The notes beneath the pieces were generated by a model, which worked only from the letters and a program-made list of their open reading frames with translations, did not search any database and was not told the DNA's origin. Below are positions 36,592-44,986 of a DNA stretch of 64,000 nt, piece by piece. Position 1 is the stretch's first letter. Every line of letters begins with the position of its first letter. The translations under genes were made by a program, and so were the position numbers. The stretch comes from an uncultured Bacteroidia bacterium (GTDB lineage: Bacteria; Bacteroidota; Bacteroidia; Bacteroidales; UBA932), in NCBI GenBank assembly GCA_902796555.1, contig CADBPR010000019.1, positions 27,025-91,024 on the forward strand. Reading direction: 5' to 3'.

Positions 36592-38142
36592 ATGAGACGT
36601 TTGCACATATATATACTCGGGATAATCGCCCTGCTTGCCGCCGCTTCCTGCCGACGCGACGCCCAGCCGGCGGAGGCTGCGCTGTTGCCGCAGATCCGTC
36701 TTGGCGGAGACATGCAGAAAACCAAGGCGATGCTGAATGAGGGAGGACTGGACGTGGACCAGACCACCCTTCAGGTGTACGACTACCTCACCGGCTTTAC
36801 GGGAGAAATCAACGGCAATTCCTACGAAGATGCAACCGTCGCCTATTTCAACGACCAGATTCAGTATAGCACAAGCACATCAGAATGGGAATACGTCTCC
36901 GGCAAGGAATACCGGTGGACCAAGACCGGGACCCACAATTTCTTTGGCTGGCTGACCTATGACAAGGCTTCCGACCTGCGGATTGCAGATATCCTGCCGG
37001 AAGGAACGGTCAGTTTCGACAGCGGCACCCGGGTGCTCACCATCCCCGCCAACACGGTGACCGCCGCATCCAAACAGTTCGACTTTGCCTATTCCGGTGC
37101 AGTGGTAAGCCGCGCCGCAGAAACAAAAGACTATAGCAAAGTTGAGCTGGAAATGGCACATCTGTTCTCTGCCATCGCCCTGACGGTGGAAAACAAATCC
37201 AGTGAACCGGTCACAATCAATTCGATTACGATGCCGAATCTGCCCACAAGGCGGAGCGCAACCCTGAACTTCAGCGGCTTAACCACATCCATCGCGACTT
37301 ACGGCACACCCGCGAGCGGTACACCTTTCTTCGGAAATCCCTTCCCCGCGGGCGGTCTGACCCTGACCAAGAAGGAAACAGCCGGCTGCAAGGCCAACGT
37401 ATTCACGGGAGCTGTGTTGGCAGCCGGTGCGCAGAAGGATTACCGCATGACCTGGCCGCTGGACAAGACGGTCCTCTCCCCCACAACCACCAATCCTTAT
37501 GAAGGGCAGGAGGGCAACCGTTACAAAGAATCCGCCAACAACCCGGCCGACTCGCTGATTCGGATTTCCTATACGTATAACATGACGGTCGGCGGAACCC
37601 CCCAAACCATCACCCGCAACGATATCGGCGTGAAATTCCCCAATACGCTCAGCTTCGAGCCCGGGAAAATGTACACGCTCAACATCACGGTGAACGACAA
37701 GGTCATCTCGCTGGAATTTGAGGTACAGGACTGGGAATTCAGCGAATACATCCTGGAATTCACCAGCGACGCGGCCACCGTGCCGGATCCCTTTGCATTC
37801 ATCGAGAACACCTATGACCACATGGACGGGAAACGATACTACACCAAAGGTGCCAGCCCGATTCTGGCCAAATTCCGGATTACCAATCCGATTGGCGCCA
37901 AGATACACGCCTCCCCCATCGGCGACACGCATTATTTCAATGTAACCGTCAGTCCGGATGTCGTAAACCCGACCGTCAATAACGGAGAAATCCTGGTGAC
38001 CATCACACCGAACACCGAGCACGGTACTCCGACTTCGGACAAGACCCTGAAGCTGAGTTTTTCCCTGCTCAACGGGACCCGGGAAACCAATATCGATTCG
38101 GAAGTGCGCGGAGATGACTTGATTGTTGTGTGGGCTAACTAA
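36592..38142 (+). CDS. Fimbrillin-family lipoprotein 8 (long form)
   Basis: The start is set at ATG 36592 (MRRLHIYILG); a TTG frame from 36571 overlaps hairpin element 4. The roughly 516-residue lipoprotein has Cys20 (LLAAASC) and T-K-A at K45 (QKTKAMLNE). It keeps EYRWTKTGTHNFFGWL and EMAHLFSAIALTVE but lacks the terminal FDPAV-x-x-W end of the shaft fimbrillins: FEVQDWEFSEYI lies mid-protein and an extra domain of about 120 residues follows. It is probably a minor or terminal subunit. Its stop overlaps the next start (TAATG). Confidence 0.85.
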   Translation: MRRLHIYILGIIALLAAASCRRDAQPAEAALLPQIRLGGDMQKTKAMLNEGGLDVDQTTLQVYDYLTGFTGEINGNSYEDATVAYFNDQIQYSTSTSEWEYVSGKEYRWTKTGTHNFFGWLTYDKASDLRIADILPEGTVSFDSGTRVLTIPANTVTAASKQFDFAYSGAVVSRAAETKDYSKVELEMAHLFSAIALTVENKSSEPVTINSITMPNLPTRRSATLNFSGLTTSIATYGTPASGTPFFGNPFPAGGLTLTKKETAGCKANVFTGAVLAAGAQKDYRMTWPLDKTVLSPTTTNPYEGQEGNRYKESANNPADSLIRISYTYNMTVGGTPQTITRNDIGVKFPNTLSFEPGKMYTLNITVNDKVISLEFEVQDWEFSEYILEFTSDAATVPDPFAFIENTYDHMDGKRYYTKGASPILAKFRITNPIGAKIHASPIGDTHYFNVTVSPDVVNPTVNNGEILVTITPNTEHGTPTSDKTLKLSFSLLNGTRETNIDSEVRGDDLIVVWAN

Positions 38143-40538
38143 TGAAGCAGATTATGAACAAAAGGCTCCTCTATATCGCATGGCTGTTCCCCCTGCTGCT
38201 GGCCTGTTCGAAAGAACAGCCGGCACCGGCGCCGTCATCCGCGGATGACCAGGCCCTGGTCTTCGAAGTGGCGGACCTGATGGTCAAAGCCGGGGAAAGC
38301 GACGCAAGTTTCAATGAAAACCGAATCCAGACCCTGGACGTGTATTTCTATCCGGCCGGCGGTACGGACGGGGATGCCGTTTTCCACAAACGCATGACCC
38401 CGAATGCTATAGGACTCTACAGTACCCGTATCGACTTCACGTACGCCGAAATCAGCCTGCTCTTCTCCTCCGGTCCCAGCTGCGAGGTCTATGCCATCGC
38501 CAATATAGACAGCAGCCTTCTGCCCGCTTCCCTGAGCGGCACCGACATCCCTTCTCTGAAGGGTATCGCATTGGCGCAGAACTGGTTCGGAAGCCAGTCC
38601 GGGGCTTCGCACAAGCAGGATTCCTTTGTCATGGACGGACAGCAGACCCTCTACCTCATCAGCACCACCGCCACCGAAGTAGCGGTAGGAAAGGTGCTGC
38701 TGTACCGGATTGCCACCAAACTGTCCCTGATGGTCAACGTGGAGTCTTCCATCCGGGTCCCCATCGTCTATAAGGATGAGGAAAACAACGAATATCCCGC
38801 CGAAGAGGAATGGGTGCCGATGACGGACATGAGCAGTTCCGGCACCGCACAGGTGCAGGCCTATCTGGTGAACGGTTATTCCCAAGCGAAACTGGGCGTC
38901 CGCACGGCCCCGGATACCTACCTGCCCAATACCGCGACGGCCGACCGCGCCTCCTATTACGACTACCGCAGCAACCGGATGCCCTACCACTCCGGCAAGA
39001 CAGAGACGGTGCAGGAAGACGAGCGCTATACCTGGCTGCAGCATCTGGAGGATCCTGACAACGTAACCACGGACATGGTGGGTACACTGACGGGGAACCG
39101 GACCGACGTGACCTATATGGTGTCCGACCCGTCCTACTCCTATCCGCAGACCTGGACCCAGGGGGCCGAGACAGAGCCTTATTTCAAGCTGGAACTCCCC
39201 TGGCGGCGGACCAGCACCCTGTATGTCTACAAGAACGGGAAGGACCAGGATCCGGAAGTCCTGACGAACGGACGGACCGGGCAGAAGCAGTATTACTACA
39301 AGATTGTTTTCCCGAACAAAAGCATGCTGTCCAACAACTGGTACCAGTACAAGATTCACGTGGGTATCCTGGGCAGCGACACCGATGATGCGAAGGTGGA
39401 ATTGACGTGTACCTACATGGTGGCCCACTGGCAGAACAAGAGCGAGGTCATCGAGGAGGCCGAAGTGGGTAACGCCCGTTACCTCTCCGTCGCCCAGGAG
39501 GCCTATACCCTCTACAACGAGACCACCCTGGACATCCCCTACATCTCCAGCGACAACTGCGTGATTGTAAATGCCCGCTACTCCCGGATGATTTACAGCG
39601 GCGGCAACGGCACTGAGCAAAACGGTACGGCCGCCTCGGTCGGCGCGACCTTCACCCTGCAGGACAGCAAAATCCACTTCGTCCACGACATCGACAACAG
39701 CATGTCCGAGGATATGGATGTTTCCCCCTATACCTTCACCTTCACCATCCGCCACTCCGATGACGCCAGCTATTCCCGCGAAGTGACCATCTACCAGTAC
39801 CCGGCCATCTACATCAGTCAGGTTACCGGCGGCAACGTATATATCGACGGATACTACGGGAATGTCAACGGAAGCAAGGGACCGAATTATAACAACAACA
39901 ACTACTACGGAAACAACTATACCATGACTCCCTACATGACGGTGACGACCACCCTGAACGGTCTGGGCAACCTGACCCGGATTACCGTCAGTGCCTTCTC
40001 CAGCGGAGACAATATCTTCCGTTCCCACCTGGGCGACAGGGAATATATCATCGGCGATCCCCGGACAAATTCCGGCTGGAACGCCGGCAATCTGATTAAT
40101 TACAGAATCGGAAACAACACCTATTCCTGGGGGGATAAGGCGGGAGCCATCCAGATTGGCGGAGACAACCCCCAGATTATCGCGCCGTCCATCCTGGTGG
40201 CCTCTTACTGGTCTGCCATGTATGGGGACGAGGATCTCTCTTACGAGAACGCCCTCAAACGCTGCGCCACCTATCAGGAAGCCGGCTATCCGGCCGGACG
40301 CTGGCGTCTGCCTACGGAAGCCGAGGTCTATTATATCGAACAGCTCCAGGAAAACAACCACATCACCACGCTGTTCAACAGTAATTATCACTATTGGACC
40401 AGCACCGGATATGGATACCGGGGCAGGGACAACAACTACAAGAATTCAGGCACGGATCCCGGCGCGCGCTGCGTCTATGACGTATGGTACTGGGGCGACA
40501 GCCCGATGAGTACGAACACCTATCACCCGGCACCTTAA
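38142..40538 (+). CDS. Large fimbrial tip-like lipoprotein with DUF1566/FGE-like C-terminal domain
   Basis: The 798-residue lipoprotein (lipobox LLLAC, Cys at 22) keeps a degenerate T-K-A site (LMVKAGES, K49) and the tip-protein pattern TLDVYFYPAGG and CEVYAIANID near the N-terminus. A mid-region follows with a Tyr/Asn-rich tract (NYNNNNYYGNNY, about 585). The C-terminus (GRWRLPTEAEVYYIEQL, YWTSTGYGYRGRD) resembles the FGE/DUF1566 fold seen at the ends of several Bacteroidales surface proteins. By position and size it is a candidate adhesive tip. The DUF4906 label is likely for the N-terminal part but not certain. Confidence 0.78.
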   Translation: MKQIMNKRLLYIAWLFPLLLACSKEQPAPAPSSADDQALVFEVADLMVKAGESDASFNENRIQTLDVYFYPAGGTDGDAVFHKRMTPNAIGLYSTRIDFTYAEISLLFSSGPSCEVYAIANIDSSLLPASLSGTDIPSLKGIALAQNWFGSQSGASHKQDSFVMDGQQTLYLISTTATEVAVGKVLLYRIATKLSLMVNVESSIRVPIVYKDEENNEYPAEEEWVPMTDMSSSGTAQVQAYLVNGYSQAKLGVRTAPDTYLPNTATADRASYYDYRSNRMPYHSGKTETVQEDERYTWLQHLEDPDNVTTDMVGTLTGNRTDVTYMVSDPSYSYPQTWTQGAETEPYFKLELPWRRTSTLYVYKNGKDQDPEVLTNGRTGQKQYYYKIVFPNKSMLSNNWYQYKIHVGILGSDTDDAKVELTCTYMVAHWQNKSEVIEEAEVGNARYLSVAQEAYTLYNETTLDIPYISSDNCVIVNARYSRMIYSGGNGTEQNGTAASVGATFTLQDSKIHFVHDIDNSMSEDMDVSPYTFTFTIRHSDDASYSREVTIYQYPAIYISQVTGGNVYIDGYYGNVNGSKGPNYNNNNYYGNNYTMTPYMTVTTTLNGLGNLTRITVSAFSSGDNIFRSHLGDREYIIGDPRTNSGWNAGNLINYRIGNNTYSWGDKAGAIQIGGDNPQIIAPSILVASYWSAMYGDEDLSYENALKRCATYQEAGYPAGRWRLPTEAEVYYIEQLQENNHITTLFNSNYHYWTSTGYGYRGRDNNYKNSGTDPGARCVYDVWYWGDSPMSTNTYHPAP

Positions 40539-40556
40539 ACACCTTATTCGCTGACG

Positions 40557-43500
40557 ATGAAAAAGACCTTGAAATATTTCCTGACAGCGGTCTGCGGTTG
40601 CGCCCTCCTTGCCTCCTGCATGCAGAAGGAGATGGACGTACCGGCCACCCGCCACAAAGACGGTCCCCAGCCGGAAGGCAAGGTAGCCGTCCAGTTCACC
40701 GTAGCCATGCCCCATCTGGAAGCCCAGCTCACGACCAAAGCCGACACCCGCGCCTATGATCCCGCCATCCAGACGATGCACGTGGCCGTTTTCGGCGGTT
40801 CGGGCTATCTGAAAGAATATACCGAGGCCACACTGGTTTCCAAGGCGGAGACCAACTACGACGGGAATACACAGGATATCTACACCTACACGGTCAACCT
40901 TTCCCTCACCACCAGCAGCATCAAGGTCCATTTCATCGGCAACGGTCCGAGCGAACTGAACTTCGACTACGAAGCCAAAGTCATTCCCCTGCTGCACAAG
41001 AGCCTGAACGACACCTATACCGATGGTTACTGGCAGCGTAAACTGGTGCCCAACGGCATCCAGGCCCTCAAGTACAACGGCGTCTCCTACACCGGCGTGA
41101 AAGACGGACAGCCCATCACCCGCAGCGGAGCCACCTATATGGATGACAACGGACAGATGGTCGAGGAAGGCGATTACATCAACCTCGCCGGCAATAAGAT
41201 TACCAACGGCAGCGGCTATATCGTTTCGCCGCAGACCATCGCCGACCTCAGCGGCATTCAGCTCATCCGTAACTTCGCCCGTATCACGGTGAAGAACGTT
41301 GCGTCCAACTTCGTGATGAAGTCGTACGCCATCATCAACCAGCCCTACGAGGGTACCCTGGCCCCGTATGAAAACCAATGGTTCGACTATCTTTCCTATT
41401 CCGACCAAAACCAGGCCGAAGGGTATGACGCCTACGAAGAGCTCCTGAAAGTCTACAGCGGCGCCGAGGTCATCAACGTAAGCTATGACAAAACCCTGCC
41501 GACAGAAGCAAATTTCGTTACCCCTGGCGGGTCCGGCGGACGGGTAAAGGCGGCCACCACAGGAACGGAAGACGGAAAACCCTACCAGATGGGCGCCGAG
41601 AGTTTCATTTACGAACGGAAAGCCCCCTCCGGCGTGGATGCAACCCCCACCGTGCTGATTATCTACGGCACCTACACGCCCGACAGCGGCAGCCCGGTCA
41701 ACTGCTACTACAAGATAGACCTGATGGAGCAGGGAAAATACCTGACCATTTTCCGGAATTTCCAATACAACATTACCATCAAAACCATCCTCAAGGCGGG
41801 TAAAACCACCGTAAAGGATGCTTACGAAGGGGCCGGCAGCGGCGATATCTCCTCGGATACCAACGCCAGCAACCTTACCGACATCTCGGATGGTACCGTG
41901 CGGTTGTACGTGCTGGAAATGGCGCCGGTCATCGTGGGCCAGCAGAACGACTACGAGATTCAGTACAAATTCGTCACCAATGTACAGACCGGCGATGCCT
42001 CGGTCAACAACCACTACGGAACAGAAACCAATCCGGCCATTACCTTCACGGGCGGTGACGGCACCGGCAATGTCATTGCCAGCTACAGCGTGGACGGCAA
42101 CACAGGCGACGCTTCAAACGGATACTACCGGACCCTGCACTTTACGACCAAGAATCCGTCTGCCTCAACCCAGCGGGAAACCTTCCGCATCACGGCCGAA
42201 TACGTAGACAACAGCGGCACGACCCACAAACTCTACCGCGACATCAACTTCACGCTGCTGAATGTACAGCAGCTGCAGGTGCAGTGCATCCCGGACGAGG
42301 TAGTCGCCCAGGAGAAACAGGAGATGACGGTCCGTGTCACGATTCCGACCGGTCTGCCGCAGGCCATGTTCCCGCTGCAGTTCGCCATCGAAGCCCAGAA
42401 CAAGAGCATCGACCCGCGTTACGACGTGGAGCAGAATCTCCCTGTGAAGTACGGACAGACCTACCAGTATACGACGGACGGCACGACCTACACCCGTGCG
42501 AGCGGCAACGCATTCTATTTTATCCGGGAGCTCACCTATGCCGAGTATACCGGTTACAACAAGCCGGGCGCCACCTATCCTGCCGGTTCCGAGGCGGACG
42601 GTACGATGTATTTCGACAGCTTCTTCAAGACGACGAAGGCCCAGAGCGCCAGCAATGTTTTCGTGGGCTGCCTGCGGGCGGTGGATACAAACGGCCAGGA
42701 GAAGGGGTACGACTACTTCAATCCCGGCATGGACGACTTCACGAACTATACGCTGCGCCACTTCACCTGGGGAACCATCCCGCAATACTGGGAGGCCGGC
42801 ACCGACCAGGAGGTGCGTTTCCGCGTTGAACCCGGCGACAAGCAAGATGTCTACGTGTCCCTCTCCGGTCTGACCGCAGCTGACTCCGACAGCGGTCTCT
42901 CGGGTACCGAAACCGCCTATGTTTACAAAGTCCCCGCCGGCGACATTCCTGCCGATGGCGTCGTTACCATCAAGGTACATGTCCCCGACACGAAGGGTTA
43001 TCCGGTGAGCATCACGCTCTCCGCGAAGCACTATGAGGACGAAAGCACCAGCGGAACCATCGGCAAGTGGGTGGACGAAGAGTATGAGGAGACACATGAA
43101 AAGACAGTGACGCTGACGACAACAACCAGCACAGTCAGCACATCCGGCACTTATACCGGCGCCGGCGACTTCAACCTCAGCTTCGGCGGCAGCTTTACCC
43201 GTAACGGAAATTACATCCAGGTAGGTAACGGTCAGAACAATTCCGGTACCGTCACCCTCTCGCCGAAGAGTTCGATATCCGGCCTACCGGGCTACAAGCT
43301 GACGCAAATCGTCTTTACCTATACCGGTACCAACTATTCCCAGGCGGATACTACGCCTTCCATAGGCAACTACCGGGAAACGAACAACAACACGGGCACA
43401 TGGACAGGCTCCACGACTGCGGGCGTAACCTTCACCATGACCTACTATAGAGTCAGGACAGGGGGTATTATTAATCCTCGCTACACCTATTACAACAACC

Positions 43501-43577
43501 AAATCTACCAGATTACGGCGACCTATAGTTACACGACCACGGAGACTCGACAGACCTTCGATACCAGCCGGGATTAA
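40557..43577 (+). CDS. Very large fimbrial tip/adhesin-like lipoprotein (DUF4906-type)
   Basis: The 1006-residue lipoprotein (LLASC, Cys21) has a T-K-A site at K61 (TTKADTRAYD) and the N-terminal tip pattern TMHVAVFGGSGYLKEY and IKVHFIGNGPSEL. The middle portion has FRNFQYNITIKTILKAG, as in DUF4906 proteins, followed by Ig-like repeats. The C-terminal 130 residues are rich in Thr, Ser, Gly and Asn with alternating strands. It is the last gene of the locus, followed 24 bp later by a strong hairpin. It may be an alternative tip to the 38142 product. Confidence 0.78.
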   Translation: MKKTLKYFLTAVCGCALLASCMQKEMDVPATRHKDGPQPEGKVAVQFTVAMPHLEAQLTTKADTRAYDPAIQTMHVAVFGGSGYLKEYTEATLVSKAETNYDGNTQDIYTYTVNLSLTTSSIKVHFIGNGPSELNFDYEAKVIPLLHKSLNDTYTDGYWQRKLVPNGIQALKYNGVSYTGVKDGQPITRSGATYMDDNGQMVEEGDYINLAGNKITNGSGYIVSPQTIADLSGIQLIRNFARITVKNVASNFVMKSYAIINQPYEGTLAPYENQWFDYLSYSDQNQAEGYDAYEELLKVYSGAEVINVSYDKTLPTEANFVTPGGSGGRVKAATTGTEDGKPYQMGAESFIYERKAPSGVDATPTVLIIYGTYTPDSGSPVNCYYKIDLMEQGKYLTIFRNFQYNITIKTILKAGKTTVKDAYEGAGSGDISSDTNASNLTDISDGTVRLYVLEMAPVIVGQQNDYEIQYKFVTNVQTGDASVNNHYGTETNPAITFTGGDGTGNVIASYSVDGNTGDASNGYYRTLHFTTKNPSASTQRETFRITAEYVDNSGTTHKLYRDINFTLLNVQQLQVQCIPDEVVAQEKQEMTVRVTIPTGLPQAMFPLQFAIEAQNKSIDPRYDVEQNLPVKYGQTYQYTTDGTTYTRASGNAFYFIRELTYAEYTGYNKPGATYPAGSEADGTMYFDSFFKTTKAQSASNVFVGCLRAVDTNGQEKGYDYFNPGMDDFTNYTLRHFTWGTIPQYWEAGTDQEVRFRVEPGDKQDVYVSLSGLTAADSDSGLSGTETAYVYKVPAGDIPADGVVTIKVHVPDTKGYPVSITLSAKHYEDESTSGTIGKWVDEEYEETHEKTVTLTTTTSTVSTSGTYTGAGDFNLSFGGSFTRNGNYIQVGNGQNNSGTVTLSPKSSISGLPGYKLTQIVFTYTGTNYSQADTTPSIGNYRETNNNTGTWTGSTTAGVTFTMTYYRVRTGGIINPRYTYYNNQIYQITATYSYTTTETRQTFDTSRD

Positions 43578-43600
43578 ACCGTGGCTCCATAACGAAACGA

Positions 43601-43630
43601 GAGGGTGACCTGCACGTGCAGGCCACCCTC
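43601..43630. terminator. Bidirectional hairpin between convergent genes
   Basis: A 15-bp inverted repeat with one mismatch (GAGGGTGACCTGCAC / GTGCAGGCCACCCTC), with essentially no loop beyond the centre, lies 24 bp after the fimbrial locus and 20 bp after the aldo/keto reductase gene. T-runs are weak on both sides. Confidence 0.6.
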
Positions 43631-43649
43631 TTCGTATCCTTTCACGCAT

Positions 43650-44984
43650 CTACAGCGTCCCGCGCCGCATCTGCTCGATGTAATGGTCGATGCGGTGCAG
43701 CTGGGCGGGGATGTCGATGCTCTGCGGGCAATGGACCTTGCACTGGCCGCAGCCGATGCAGTGCGATGCCTGGCGGAGGGATTCCACTGCACGGTCGTAG
43801 CTCACCAGGTAACGGCGCTTGAGGCGGGCGAATTCCCGCTGCTCGTGGCTCTGGGGAAGGTGGCCGCAGTTGACGCTGTTGTTGTAATGCCGGAAAATAC
43901 CCGGGATGTCAACCCCGTACGGGCACGGCATGCAGTAGTTGCAATGGGTGCAGTCGACGATGGGATATTCCCGCATCAGGCGGGCCATCCGGTCGAGGAA
44001 TTCGATTTCCTCTTCAGAACACGGTTTAAAGCCCGTATACGTGCGCAGATTGTATTCCAGGTGTTCCCGGTAGGTCATGCCGCTAAGTACCGTCAAAACG
44101 CCCGGAAAAGTGCCTGCAAAGCGGAAGGCCCAAGAGGCGACGGAAGCATCCGGATCACGCTCCTTCAACTGCGCGGCCACCCCGGCCGGGACCTTGGACA
44201 GACCGCCGCCCCGCAGCGGTTCCATAATCACCATCGGAAGGCCCAGTTTGTCTATCTGCTCGTAAAGGTATTCCGCATTGACGTTGCGCACACCGTCGGC
44301 ATGGCGCCAGTCAATGTAATTGAGCTGAATCTGGACAAAGTCATAATGATACTGCGCATGCGTGGCCAGCAGGGCGTCAAATTCGGGCTGGCTGCCATGG
44401 AAGGAAAAGCCCAACTGGCGGATTTTGCCCTTTTCGCGCTCTTTCTGCAGAAAATCCAGCATCCCGTTCTCCACATAGCGGCGGGCAAAAGCGTCATAGC
44501 CCCCGCGGCCGATGGCATGCAGGAGGTAGTAGTCGATATAGTCCGTCTGCATGTCCTCGAAGGAATCGTGGTACATCTGCAGGGATGCCTCGCGGCTCCA
44601 GTCGCTGAAATTGGACAACTTGGTGGCCAGGAAGAAGGAATTGCGCGGGTGCCGGTTCAGGGCAATGGCGGAAGCCTTCTCCGACTGTCCCTGGAGATAG
44701 GCGGGTGAGGTGTCGAAATAATTGACGCCGCGCGAGAGGGCCAGGTCGACCAGTTCGTTGACGCTGTCCTGGTCAATTACATCATGCCCTTGCTCGTCCT
44801 TTTTCATCTGCCAGCGCATGCAGCCATATCCCAACAGGGATACCTTGTCGCCGTTGCGCGGGTTGGTACGTATTTCCATTTCGCCACCCTCGGCCTGCGG
44901 CGTCTTTTTGGCCGGGCTGCAGGAAGCCAGCGCCGCTGTGGCCGCACCTGCGGCAGTCGTTTTGATAAAATCTCTTCTGTCCAT
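43650..44984 (-). CDS. Tat-signalled aldo/keto reductase with C-terminal ferredoxin domain
   Basis: The start is ATG 44984; an upstream-open frame is not coding. The 444-residue protein begins with a twin-arginine signal MDRRDFIKTTAAGA ending ALASC, so it is likely a Tat-exported lipoprotein. The AKR barrel has the catalytic tetrad D91, Y96 (FDTSPAY), K122 (ATKLSN) and H156 (YYLLHAIG). A C-terminal region has CTHCNYCMPCP (345-355) and CIGCGQCKVHCP (409-420), expected to bind two 4Fe-4S clusters. Periplasmic location would deprive it of NADPH, so electrons may come via the membrane Fe-S protein encoded 2 bp upstream. Confidence 0.88.
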   Translation of the reverse strand: MDRRDFIKTTAAGAATAALASCSPAKKTPQAEGGEMEIRTNPRNGDKVSLLGYGCMRWQMKKDEQGHDVIDQDSVNELVDLALSRGVNYFDTSPAYLQGQSEKASAIALNRHPRNSFFLATKLSNFSDWSREASLQMYHDSFEDMQTDYIDYYLLHAIGRGGYDAFARRYVENGMLDFLQKEREKGKIRQLGFSFHGSQPEFDALLATHAQYHYDFVQIQLNYIDWRHADGVRNVNAEYLYEQIDKLGLPMVIMEPLRGGGLSKVPAGVAAQLKERDPDASVASWAFRFAGTFPGVLTVLSGMTYREHLEYNLRTYTGFKPCSEEEIEFLDRMARLMREYPIVDCTHCNYCMPCPYGVDIPGIFRHYNNSVNCGHLPQSHEQREFARLKRRYLVSYDRAVESLRQASHCIGCGQCKVHCPQSIDIPAQLHRIDHYIEQMRRGTL

Positions 44985-44986
44985 AC

